Shown here in pieces: positions 47,591 to 58,475 of a DNA stretch of 64,000 nt. The notes under the pieces are model-generated. The model did not search any database, had not been told where the DNA came from, and saw only the letters and a program-made list of their open reading frames with translations. Origin of the DNA: Ashinkailepas kermadecensis (lineage: Eukaryota > Arthropoda > Thecostraca > Neolepadidae); contig JAOTOM010004830.1 in NCBI GenBank assembly GCA_034440615.1, positions 33,501 through 97,500 of the forward strand, in the 5' to 3' direction. Within the stretch, counting starts at the first letter, position 1. The number at the start of each line of letters is the position of its first letter. A program made the position numbers and the translations under genes.

Positions 47591-49857
47591 AGCCCGCTGC
47601 TTCTTGTCCCCAATTGACGTCATAAGAAAGCATGGTACGTCAATGAACTGCAAGAGTTTAACTCATGTTAACCACATAAAGACAAGGAACTTGACCGTTA
47701 AAGCAAAATTGTTGCGTTTTTACTGTTATTTATTACTCGGTTAGCTGTGAGGCCATTGCCGGTTAACATGTCTGATAATTAGCTACCATAATGGCACAAT
47801 TTCAACCAGTTTCCTGAACTGATCATGAATCTGCTGTACACAAATGTCAAGTCAAATAGTAGGTAGATATTATCCACATCTGCCCGTGATTATAGGATGC
47901 ATTTCACAAAGTAAGCATTCGTTCTGTATGGGGAGCAGGATAGTTTTTTTTATCAGCGCTATTCTCCAGATTGAGAGCTAGGGAATGTCTATTACGAATT
48001 TAACAGTTGTGCTCTCAAAAGTTGTATGCGTATGACAAAACATAGCAACTGCAACTTCAAATTACCAACTAATGCTCCATTGACTTGATATCGGTCTCCA
48101 GTATCCTTCACACACATCACAATGTTTCAAATTTGCTCCTTGCTATTCTGAAACATATCCGCACGTGAATAGTAGGTGCCCATCGCTATTGGTTTCACGT
48201 CTGACGGGGAAAGGATTGGAAGATAGGAAAGGAGAGTTTGTGACAAATATCTGATTCCGTGTTTGTCTGGAAGGACAGGAAAGTGGACCAATGACCAACT
48301 GGTTGTGACACATTGTACCAATGACCAACTAGTCATGGACCACCGTCAATCAATTGACACGTGGGGCCTGTCATGTGAAATATGTGCATCAGCATTTGCA
48401 ACAGTACATCCTAAGTGAAACCGGCCACAATGACCCTGCCGCGAGAGGTTTAGCTCGTCGCTTTTGAGGCTTCACATTTCCACAAAAGCCGCACCACCTA
48501 CAATTGCTGGGCCTGCCTCGCTGACCACAGACGGTTCGGTACTTCACATTTAGCTGCTACATCATGGAAAGAAATTAAGTCCCGTCAGGTATAATATACT
48601 TGTGCTAAAAACTTCCTGAGCACCAACATTTTTTTCCGAATAGCATGGATCGTCCTAACACGTGATGCATTCTGCAGACCGCTTCCTCTGCCATGGGTCT
48701 CATAGGAAATATTAAATATTCTTGAAGCTTGACTGGGACTGGCTGAATGACGCTGGGCTCATACGGACATATTGTGTGCCAACCGAACTTTTTTCGCCAT
48801 CTCGGAAGCCACAGATATACAGTTTTGCAGAGAAGCAAACACTGGGGAAGGTAGAGATGAAGGAGAACGTTTCTGATGTGACATCTGCCAATAGACGTCG
48901 GCTATTTGTGTATAATATGACTACGAGGTCGGTTAATATTCTGCGGATATAGACGCTGCTGCATGCTTTTCATGCTGAATCAGGTCAAAATTGGCCTAGT
49001 TTCAGAAGGGGATGAGAAAAAATTCCACATTGACTTTCCACCGCTGCCGGCATGTATCCGAGGGTTGTCCTGCCGCTGAGAGGATCGGCGAGTTTTGAGC
49101 CGTGCCGCGATACAGGTTGGAGGTGTCGGCCGTTTTTGTACACTGTTTTGAACTGTATATGAGGTGACTGCTCTGTATATGCAATGGCTGCTCTGCTGCC
49201 ACGTTTATCGTCCACTATCGGGTAATGGGCATGGCGAATTTGAGTCACCTATCGATGAACTGAGTCCATGTTGTTGAACTTCATCGGTGACGGCTTCTGC
49301 TTATTTCCGAGTATTTTGGGGTATGTTGGTCAGCACCTTTTTGTGCAAACCCGGTACATTTTAGGCATTTCTTGAAAACATCATTTTATCCGTATGGCTT
49401 ACTGTGAAGCATTTCCCCATTGACTACTAATGCCACTGGCGACCTAAGCAAAACTATGCAACTAGGCTGGAGAAATGCAACAAAAATGCACTGAAATAGG
49501 CCATGCGATGCGTGGTACAGTTGGTGGAGAACGTACTATTTAAATATCGGTGGCGACAAGCGAGCTGAACCATGCCGTTTGTCGTTCACGTTTCAACAGA
49601 GCACACATTGTTCACTTGACAAGTGCGAAGTGGGGCGCTCGAAGCCATAACAAGCCAACTACGTGTGTTGACTAGCTTTCAGTGCGTTTGTCGTCAAACA
49701 TCGATGTGTAATGTAGTGTCTGCTTGTCAGCAAGCTTTGCCAGCTCGGGTGCGGCGTAGTCCAGTCTTATCGCCGTGTTGTGTGCACCCTTGTTGTCGCC
49801 GGTGGTACACCACAGACGCCGCCAATTGACATCCATCTAGATTTGTAAGGTGGATGG
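47591..49857. other. Unique sequence without recognisable gene
   Basis: Contains a TGACGTCA site (47615-47622) and a short direct repeat ATGACCAACT near 48290 and 48321. No exon, RNA gene or transposon domain is recognised in about 2.2 kb. Confidence 0.4.
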
Positions 49858-50295
49858 ACATTTGCGCGCCAAACCGGTTGCTCGCCGCGCGACTGCACAT
49901 AGACAGATATATTGGCGGCTGTGGCGCGAGATTTGCGCGCCAAACGGTTTGCTCGCCGAGCGTCTGCACATAGATAGATTGTCGGCTGTGGCGCGAGATT
50001 TGCGCGCCAAACCGTTTGCTCGCCTCGCGTCTGTACATAGACAGATATATTGGCGGCTGTGGCCCGAGATTTGCGCGCCAAACCGTTTGCTCGCCGCGCG
50101 TCTGTACATAGACAGATATATTGGCGGCTGTGGCGCGAGATTTGCGCGCCAAACCGTTTGCTCGCCGCGCGTCTGTACATAGACAGATATATTGGCGGAT
50201 GTGGCGCGAGATTTGCGCGCCAAACCGTTTGCTCGCCTCGCGTCTGTACATAGACAGATAAATTGGCGGCTGTGGCGCGAGATTTGCGCGCGTGC
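49858..50295. repeat. 71-bp minisatellite, each unit with an E2F-like site
   Basis: About six units containing GCTCGCCGCGCGTCTGTACA, TAGACAGATATATTGGCGGC and GCGAGATTTGCGCGCCAAAC. TTTGCGCGCCAAA occurs at 49861, 49932, 49999, 50070, 50141 and 50212; a seventh at 50283 is broken. On the - strand each contains TTTGGCGC, the E2F/DP consensus. Spacing is 71 bp except one 67-bp step, where a unit lost four bases. Frames on both strands are repeat-derived. Confidence 0.93.
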
Positions 50296-50780
50296 ACCGA
50301 ACACTGCAGACGGCAGTGCAGTCACCCAGAGCGCTTCCGCACCGAACCTCGGCCGCCGAGGCGCGTCGGCGCGCATTCGCGTCAGTATTGTCGCCACGCT
50401 TTGAGAGGCATCCTCTCGTCAGCGGTGTTATCAATAGTATATGTATTTGCGGCCGTCGCCGGCTGGGGGACCTCGGGTCGCCGTCCGCTGCCACCTACCA
50501 GCGACGTCATCCGCGGTGATATGACGTCATGTGGACGTTACGGGTGTTCGCGGACGTCTATGTGACAGTTGTGCAGTGCTTCTGGGCGGTGCTGGCGCAC
50601 AGAGATGCGTGTTGGCTGGATTTGTTGTGGCGGGGCCGTCGCCGCCCTGTGTTTAGTGTTTGTCATTGTTTGTCGCTGTGCTGGGCATGGTGTACCGTTG
50701 GTGAAATGTGGTGACGGGCCCGGGGGCACATGTGTCCACGGTACGACTACGGGGTAAGCGATTGGAACAGGGGGGGAGGG
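50296..50780. promoter_or_regulatory. CpG-rich stretch with a CRE, possible promoter
   Basis: Directly after the E2F-like array the sequence stays CpG-rich for about 450 bp and carries CGACGTCA (50502) and a perfect TGACGTCA (50522-50529). CpG richness, CRE and an upstream E2F array would suit a promoter, but no coding exon follows that I can name, so this is conjecture. Confidence 0.25.
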
Positions 50781-51704
50781 GGTGATTAGTTTCGGCTCGT
50801 TTGCACCGGAACGTTAGACCTAGACATGCGTTGTGTTACGCTGAGTAGTTTTGTTTACACCAGGGTGGAGCATTCATTTGTGGATAATTTGTTTTGCCTG
50901 CTTGCATTGCCGGCTGGAGACACCGAAGAAATGTGTTTCAATGTCAGCCTGACGAAAGGTGAGTATTTGTTGACAAGCCTACCACGCGGACTGCGTACGT
51001 TTACGCTCTGTCGTGTCACAATTGCCTTCCATTATCGCAATATTAAGTCGGTGATTATCAATCAGAGATGCTCTTTTGAAACGGATGAACATTCCAACAA
51101 ACGTGTCACTACCACCTTGCTTAAAAAAAATATATTTTCGACGGGACTTATCCAAATTGTGGATAGAAAAGTGCACAAATATAGACATTAGTAGACGTCT
51201 GCCAACCAATCATCTATAAATGTCACAGTCTATTAAGCGTGTTTTAATTGTAATACCACGAGACACGTGCTTAGCATGCTGACGAGTTAACGAGCTCACG
51301 AGCCTATGGTCAGGCTCCCACGGATCTGATGCGAAATTTGATTGCTTTGATAGTCACATACAGGCAGGCAACAGACGAGTTCACCGACTAGGAATGGCTG
51401 GGATATGGTGTGACGGTTGTAGGATTGACAACTGGCCGGAGTTGAAGTGACTTTTGTGCGCGTGAGCAGCTTTTCGTGTGAAGTGTTATGGCGGTCGGTG
51501 TGGGCCTGTCCGCTCAAAAAGCTGCTGGCTTTGTTTTGGCACCGGCTGACGTCCTGTGTGTTTCTCTGATCGAGGATTGATGGGGGGCTGGGTTGCCGTA
51601 CAATTGCTGATGCTGTCGCCTGCGATAGGCTTTGTATACGCATTTCGTCGACCGCCGAGTCACTTCTGCCTTGGTTTTCTGGAAGGCATTTCCACGTCGC
51701 ATGA
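50781..51704. other. Unique sequence without recognisable gene
   Basis: A 121-codon frame at 50826-51191 has no recognised motif. Nothing else is visible. Confidence 0.4.
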
Positions 51705-51957
51705 CGCGTTGGCTCTGTATTTAGGGACGTGACCCGTTGGCTCTGTATTTAGGGACGTGACCCATTGGCTCTGTATTTTGGGACGTGATCCGTTGGCTTT
51801 TCATTTGGGGACGTGACCCATTGGCTCTGTATTTTGGGACGTGATCCGTTGGCGCTGTATTTGGGGACGTGATCCGTTGGCGCTGTATTTGTGGACATGA
51901 CCCGTTGGCGCTGTATTTGGGGACGTGATCCGTTGGCGCTGTATTTGGGGACGTGAC
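51705..51957. repeat. 28-bp minisatellite, about nine copies
   Basis: Units have CGTTGGCTCTGTATTTAGGG followed by ACGTGACC, with later copies changed to GGCGCTGTATTTGGGG. Confidence 0.94.
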
Positions 51958-51977
51958 TCTCAGTTCACAGACGCACA

Positions 51978-52138
51978 GCTCGCACCGCACTGGTTTGTGG
52001 TTCACGAGGAGACAGCTCTCACTGGTCTGTGGTTCACGAGGAGACAGCTCGCACTGGTTTGTGGTTCACGAGGAGACAGCTCGCACTGGTCTGTGGTTCA
52101 CGAGGAGACAGCTCGCACTGGTCTGTGGTTCACGAGAA
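51978..52138. repeat. 32-bp minisatellite, about five copies
   Basis: Units contain CACGAGGAGACAGCTCGCAC and TGGTCTGTGGTT. The last copy reads GAGAAGACGTG and leads into unique sequence. Confidence 0.93.
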
Positions 52139-52317
52139 GACGTGGCTTCACCGTGCTACTGTTCGGCGCCGTTTAAGGCCGTCCGCGGGAGTCTCTTCTC
52201 TCCTCTGCGCCACGTGCTGTTTTAAGTTCCGGTAGTGTCTCGATGTGTGGTTGTTATGCTAGTTTGCTGACCCTAGCAGCGCTGATGGTGCGGATCACGG
52301 AGCATTGCAAGATTCGG
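52139..52317. other. Short unique stretch between arrays
   Basis: No recognised feature. Confidence 0.4.
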
Positions 52318-52856
52318 AGGCTGGTCGGCGGTGGTGCTGTGGGGGGCTGGGCCTGCCTGAGGCAGGTCGGCGGTGGTGCTGTGGGGAGCTGGGCCTGCCT
52401 GAGGCAGGTCGGCGGTGGTGCTGTGGGGAGCTGGGCCTGCCTGAGGCAGGTCGGCGGTGGTGCTGTGGGGAGCTGGGCCTGCCTGAGGCAGGTCGGCGGT
52501 GGTGCTGTGGAGGCTGGGCCTGCCTGAGGCTGGTCGGCGGTGGTGCTGTGGGGAGCTGGGCCTGCCTGAGGCTGGTCGGCGGTGGTGCTGTGGGGGCTGG
52601 GCCTGCCTGAGGCAGGTCGGCGGTGGTGCTGTGGGGCTGGGCGCCTGAGGCAGGTCGGCGGTGGTGCTGTGGGAGGCTGGGCCTGCCTGAGGCAGGTCGG
52701 CGGTGGTGCTGTGGAGGCTGGGCCTGCCTGAGGCAGGTCGGCGGTGGTGCTGTGGGGAGCTGGGCCTGCCTGAGGCAGGTCGGCGGTGGTGCTGTGGGGA
52801 GCTGGGCCTGCCTGAGGCAGGTCGGCGGTGGTGCTGTGGAGGCTGGGCCTGCCTAG
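52318..52856. repeat. 42-bp minisatellite, about 13 copies
   Basis: Units contain GTCGGCGGTGGTGCTGTGGG, GAGCTGGGCC and TGCCTGAGGCAG. TGCCTGAGGCAG is nearly self-complementary (GCCTGAGGC). Some copies lack GAGCT or three to six bases, which shifts the frame, so the + and - open frames (14-residue period) break and restart. This argues against coding. Confidence 0.95.
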
Positions 52857-53168
52857 CGCTTGTGTTGTTGTTATGTGGCGTTGGAGTTTCCGTGTACGGA
52901 CGGTGAAGGTGTTGGCTGCATTAAAACAGTGCACTTGGCTGGCTCTAGTTCTCTCAGATCTTCAGATCTTCAGATCTTCAGATCAGACGATGACCGAGAC
53001 CAGGTGGTGCTGACGCAGAATTTTTCGTGAGTTCTGCAGACCCTCAGCAAGTACCGGAACCGACAGGTAGTAAGTTGCGCGAATGCTCGTGTACGTCCGA
53101 AGTGTGGCACGACAGAGTCAAGAGAGGTGGGGGTGGGGGGGGAGGGGACAAATAACTTCCTTTGTGTC
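52857..53168. other. Unique sequence with a 9-bp CAGATCTTC repeat
   Basis: Three copies of CAGATCTTC at about 52956-52982. A G-rich tract lies at 53125-53150. No gene is recognised. Confidence 0.5.
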
Positions 53169-53340
53169 GGAAACGCTCCGTTGCGAAGAGAATCCGAAGT
53201 ACGACTCGTCAGAAACTATCCGTTACGAAGAGAATACGTAGTACTACTCGTCAGAATTGCTCCGTCACAAAGAGAGTCCGAAGTACCACTCGCCAGAAAC
53301 GCGCCGTTACGAGGAGAATTCGTAGTACGACTCGACCGTT
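53169..53340. repeat. 42-bp minisatellite, four diverged copies
   Basis: Units have TCCGTTACGAAGAGAATACG, then TAGTACTACTCGTCAGAA. They are more diverged than in most arrays here, hence older. Confidence 0.9.
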
Positions 53341-53507
53341 GGTGGTTGGTCACGACCAAAATACAGAAAGCGACACGAATATGACCAGTTAGCTCGTGCA
53401 AACTGGGGTCAGGTCGCAAATGAGTCCTCATATATTCTGGAAAATCAGGGCCCAAGGGATCGAAGCAATAACTCTAAGCCGCTTAGAGCTCTTCACGCGT
53501 CGTAGTG

Positions 53508-53646
53508 TGTCCGGGTGGTCAAATGACCTGATCTGCCTGCGGGCGCAGCCGTGTCATAGTCTCGAGTTCGCATCGACGCGTGTACCGAGTCTTTCATGAT
53601 CTTGAACCACGACCTGAGCACCCCGACAAGCAATTGTTTTTTTTTA
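53508..53646 (+). mobile_element. Possible tRNA-derived SINE fragment
   Basis: TGTCCGGGTGGTCAAA at 53508 resembles a Pol III A box, GAGTTCGCATC at 53564-53574 resembles a B box at a tRNA-like distance, and a T run ends the stretch at about 53637-53646. The head is similar in arrangement to the retroposon at 11433, but I see no target-site duplication. Chance similarity is possible. Confidence 0.3.
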
Positions 53647-55391
53647 GTAATGGTTGCGACATTCACCTGAACATGAATTTCTTAAATCCTCCCGAACTTG
53701 CGCCCACTGCATTGCTTTTTCATGATTTCGCCCTCGGTTATTTTGCACGCAAAATTGCATACATGCATATTCCCCAAATGCGTGGGACAGTTCGGTAGAT
53801 TGGATCAGTGTACATCCCTATTCCTTTTGTGTCGGCTAAATCGATCGACTATGTTAGCCGATGTCGGATGTCGGAAGCACCTCGAAAACTCCGCCCCAAA
53901 ACACATCGCCGTCGCATTGTCTAACCAGGCGGGGAGATTAGTGTTTACATACGCACGGCGCTGGGCGATACTGTCTCCAGTACAGTACTCCCGGGTTCGA
54001 GCACCTGGGGCTGAGTGGAAAACTGATCAGAAGCGGTCACATGGCAGACGGTCTCCCGCACCACGAGCCGTCAGCAGCCCACCCACCGTGCCTCGCCTTC
54101 GTGACAAGCGCCTATTCTGACCGGTGCCGCGCGTGGAGCAGGGGCGCAGTCAGGCGAACCGACCGGGACGGCAGCTTGTGGCACAGAAAAGGCGACACGC
54201 GTCAGTCGTGGGTTCGGTGCCCACGAGGGTCAGAAACTTAACACGAAACATGCACCCATCATAGAGCGTAACTTGCTTATCTATTCGTTATGATTATCTG
54301 ATCTTCCGCAGTTACTATCGATATCCATCCATGTTTGATCTATTGAGGACATGCTTGATCTATTGAGGATTTGCTTAGAGTGAGGTACCTAGCTTTGGGG
54401 CAAGATAGACTGAATGCGGTTACATTTATAGTATTATTTTCCCGACAAGTACTTTCACACAGAGACCCACATGAAGTTCGGAGCCCGAAGGCTATCACGT
54501 ACCACCATGTGTACAACTTCTCTGTGCGCTGCTCCTATGCAGTTCTGGCGTTTCTAAACCACCTTCCGGTAGGATTATAAAACAAATTGTCTGTTTCCCA
54601 TTTCATTTGGGGAAGACAGAGGAGGGGAGGGGTGGAGGACGAAAAGTTGAACAGGATTGTGTAAGCGAGGTGGATGAAAGAGCTCGACCAGACGAATTTT
54701 CTCCAAAAAATGTAGAATGCAAACAAAATTTCGTGAATTGTCCATGGAACAAAACGAGAAGCTCCCGACAAGGTAAAGGCATTGTCATCATCTGACGACA
54801 TAAAAAGAAGTGAAACGAAAACGTAAAAGTAGCGTGGAGTACCTAACCGACAGCTTCAGTTGGGACACTAGCATTCCCCCATAAGGATCAGACGCTAAAG
54901 TCCGGCTCTCCTTAATTACTTGGTCCAATTGAAAAAATGAGCTGCCAGTGTGTCTTTTGACCAGTCCCAAACATCACGGCCTATCTAATGACTGAAACAA
55001 AAAGTTGTTGATTCGTACTGGAGTTCAGTTTGAGCTTCAGATTTACGTGTATCATCGCATAATTGTAGAACTGATGCCATAACCACAGAGTTGCTCTGAG
55101 GTAGATATAATCTGCAATACACACAGTTTATTCTTTATCCCCGAAAGTCGGGCCGAGCCTAGCCACAATGTGTGAGGGGGGTAGTTCTCAATGTGTCCCA
55201 CTCTGGATCCGCCGGTGGGTATGTTTGTTTCCATGGCAATTGCACGAGGGTGAGACGCGTCACACCTCCAGATGAAGGTCACAGGGCGGACAGCCTCAAC
55301 CAATACGTTGTCGTGCCCACGTACCAGGGCGCCGGCAGATACCTAAAGTGGCCGATGCGCCCTAAGCGCAACGATAAAATATTCAACCGCG
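53647..55391. other. Unique sequence without recognisable gene
   Basis: B-box-like words occur at 53992 (GGTTCGAGCACC) and 54211 (GGTTCGGTGCCC) but without convincing A boxes. Frames up to 140 codons show no motif. Confidence 0.4.
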
Positions 55392-56182
55392 TATCAAGTC
55401 CACCGCACACCATGGTCTAACCATGACCAGGTACATATCTCTACCGGACGTGTCCCCCTTAGACTGTACACCGCGGTCTAACCCTGCCCAGGTACATATC
55501 TCCATCGGAGGTGTCCCCCTTAGAGTGCACACCACGGTCTAACCCTGACCTGGTGCATATCTCATCCGGAGGTGTCTCCCCTAGACTGTACACCGCGGTC
55601 TAACCCTGACCAGGTACATATCTCCATCGGAGGTGTCCCCCTTAGACTGCACACCACGGTCTAACCCTGACCAGGTACATATCTCCACCGGACGTGTCCC
55701 CCTTAGACTGCACACCACGGTCTAACCCTGACCTGGTGCATATCTCCATCGGAGGTGTCTCCCTTAGACTGTACACCACGGTCTAACCCTGACCTGGTGC
55801 ATATCTTCACCGGACGTGTCCCCCTTAGACTGCACACCACGGTCTAACCCTCACCAGGTACATATCTCCACCGGACGTGTCCCCTTAGACTGCACACCAC
55901 GGTCTAACCCTGGCCTGGTGCATATCTTCACCGGACGTGTCCCCCTTAGACTGCACACCACGGTCTAACCCTCACCAGGTACATATCTCCACCGGTCGTG
56001 TCCCCCTTAGACTGCACACCACGGTCTAACCCTGACCAGGTACATATCTCCACCGGACGTGTCCCCCTTAGACTGCACACCACGGTCTAACCCTCACCAG
56101 GTACATATCTCCACCGGTCCTGTCCCCCTTAGACTGCACACCACGGTCTAACCCTGACCAGGCACATATCTCCTCCGGACGT
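55392..56182. repeat. 61-bp minisatellite, about 13 copies
   Basis: Units run ACATATCTCCACCGGACGTG, then TCCCCCTTAGACTGCACACC, then ACGGTCTAACCCTGACCAGG plus T. Alternative tails CCTGGTGC and CATCGGAGG alternate in neighbouring units, implying pairwise duplication. No long frame results. Confidence 0.96.
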
Positions 56183-56404
56183 GCCCCCTAACCTTGTAGC
56201 GCGCCTGACTCCGCCTCTGCCGGAGCCGCGTCCCCGCCGCCGTGAGAGGGGAGGGGGAAGGGGGAGGGCCGCCTCGCCGGTGTAATGAGACAGGACGCCA
56301 ACCGCCGGAAGCCGGGGAAGGGGGAGGGGAGGGGAGAGGTGACGTAGGCAGCGGCACGCGTCCGTCGGCAGAAGTGGTCCAGTGCGGAGCGGCGGCAGTG
56401 GTGG
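56183..56404. other. GC-rich junction between two arrays
   Basis: Very G-rich with GGGGAGGGGGAAGGGGGAGG-like runs, which could form G-quadruplexes. No gene is recognised. Confidence 0.5.
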
Positions 56405-57205
56405 CGAAACTGAACGGCAGACTCGACGGTGCCGGGCGGCGGAAGGAGCCGCGGCAGGTAAGACTGGCCGCGCCAAAGGAGGAGCAGATCGACGGTGCCG
56501 GGCGGCGGAAGGAGCCGCGGCAGGTAGACGGGCCGCGCCCGGCACTGAACGGCAGACTCGACGGTGCCGGGCGGCGGAAGGAGCCGCGGCGAGACGGCCG
56601 CGCCACCCGGCACTGAACGGCAGACTCGACGGTGCCGGGCGGCGAAGGAGCCGCGGCGGCAGACTGGCCGCGCCCCCGGCGAACGGCAGACTCGACGGTG
56701 CCGGGCGGCGGAAGGAGCCGCGGCAGGTAGACGGGCGCGCCAGCCGGCACTGAACGGCAGACTCGACGGTGCCGGGCGGCGGAAGGAGCCGCGGCAGGTA
56801 AGACTGGCCGCGCCACACCACGGCACTGAACGGCAGACTCGACGGTGCCGGGCGGCGGAAGGAGCCGCGGCAGGTAAGACGGGCCGCGCCACACCACGGC
56901 ACTGAACGGCAGACTCGACGGTGCCGGGCGGCGGAAGGAGCCGCGGCAGGCAAGACTGGCCGCGCCACACCACGGCACTGAACGGCAGACTCGACGGTGC
57001 CGGGCGGCGGAAGGAGCCGCGGCAGGTAAGACTGGCCGCGCCACACCACGGCACTGAACGGCAGACTCGACGGTGCCGGGCGGCGGAAGGAGCCGCGGCA
57101 GGCAAGACTGGCCGCGCCACACCACGGCACTGAACGGCAGACTCGACGGTGCCGGGCGGCGGAAGGAGCCGCGGCAGGTAAGACGGGCCGCGCCACGGCA
57201 CCGCT
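56405..57205. repeat. 76-bp GC-rich minisatellite, about 11 copies, carrying donor-like CAGGTAAG
   Basis: Units contain CTGAACGGCAGACTCGACGG, TGCCGGGCGGCGGAAGGAGC and CGCGGCAGGTAAGACTGGCC. The left units are shortened (some 60-70 bp) while the right ones are full length. CAGGTAAG, identical to the consensus 5' splice site, occurs at 56455, 56795, 56871, 57023 and 57175; CAGGCAAG at 56947 and 57099. Three - strand frames of 337-359 codons overlap each other, showing that openness comes from composition. Confidence 0.95.
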
Positions 57206-58392
57206 CACCTGTTGCTGTCTTTTTCACCTTTGTCCGGAATGCACCGGCGCTTTATTTCCGCATATCGTCACACAAGCATGTGAGTGCATCTATATTTCGA
57301 AACATTCATTTTGCACAAGCGGCTGCCACCTGTCCCGGAACTTTTGATTCGTTTTTGAATTCAGAACATTTTTCGATTTCATGCATTGTCCTGATGCTTG
57401 CCATAATTTCCGCCAGTGACACTCTTCCATTTCCCCGCATTTTCCAAGCTATTATGTACTGCTTCGCAAGCAATAGCACAAAGTTGACACCTGTACTCTT
57501 CTACTACCTGTACCGCACCTGTACTCTTTGCACACGGTCAGGGATGGAAGTGTCAGGTCTTCATATCAAAAGCAGTTCTATCCTCAATCTGTATTTATGT
57601 CCCCCGGCTATTGAAAACGCGCGTGAACCTCTATGATTCCTCATAATTTTTGTCTGCGCCCATCCTTCAAGCTCATCCGTTTCCTTCTGACGGCATTAAC
57701 ATGTTGTTCATTATACATGCACATTGTTATTGATAACGGAAGTTAAGTTAGTTTAGGATTATGCTTCGCGCACTTAAAACGAAATTAAACATCTAGTTTA
57801 CTAGCATAGCGGATACAATAATAGGACAAATGTCAATACGATTAGTGAGTACTGTTTGTACTACTGATTATAAGCACAATAATAGTAATTCCTACCGAGC
57901 ATAAGTATATTTTACTCGTGGTAATCGATCAAGATCCTTGCTGTCATCATCGTAACTATGGTGCTATCAACAATACAATATCCACAGCAGTAACAACAGC
58001 AATATAAATTATGCACTACCATCGAGAACATCGTCACAAATAATAATACTAATCCTAATAACTGAGCATAGAAAGGGTGGCGGGACCGTACAAAAATGTT
58101 TCTGAAACACAATTATCATCCCCATAGCATTGCAGGGCAGAAATATACGTCAAAACTGGCCTCTCCCCCATCCATTCTGACACCTTAATGCACGGGAATA
58201 ATTGTCATAGTATCAGTGATAGAACAACAATTGATCATAGTCTTATATTACAACTGGCATTTTGATGGTTCATGTCACATAATTATTAAACGACTTGAAC
58301 AGCATGGAAAGGCTCATAAGATATATTTGTATTTAAGTCAATTCAACAATGGGCATACCAATAACGCTGCACTAAGCGCATGCCAGATGTCC
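57206..58392. other. Unique AT-rich sequence without recognisable gene
   Basis: Abrupt drop in GC after the 76-bp array. No exon or RNA is seen. Confidence 0.4.
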
Positions 58393-58475
58393 CTCAATCC
58401 CACCCTCAATCTCACCCTCAATGCCACCCTCAATCTCACCCTCAATCCCACCCTCGATCTCACTCTCAATCTCAG
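58393..58475. repeat. 12-bp minisatellite, about seven copies
   Basis: CTCAATCTCACC / CTCAATCCCACC / CTCAATGCCACC units in tandem. Confidence 0.93.

Noticed and set aside
53990..54240. tRNA genes or SINEs from B-box-like words at 53992 and 54211
   Set aside because: No A box at proper distance and no cloverleaf can be drawn.
56129..57227. Three overlapping 337-359-codon frames on the - strand
   Set aside because: GC-rich 76-bp repeat with few stops; all three frames are open over the same DNA.
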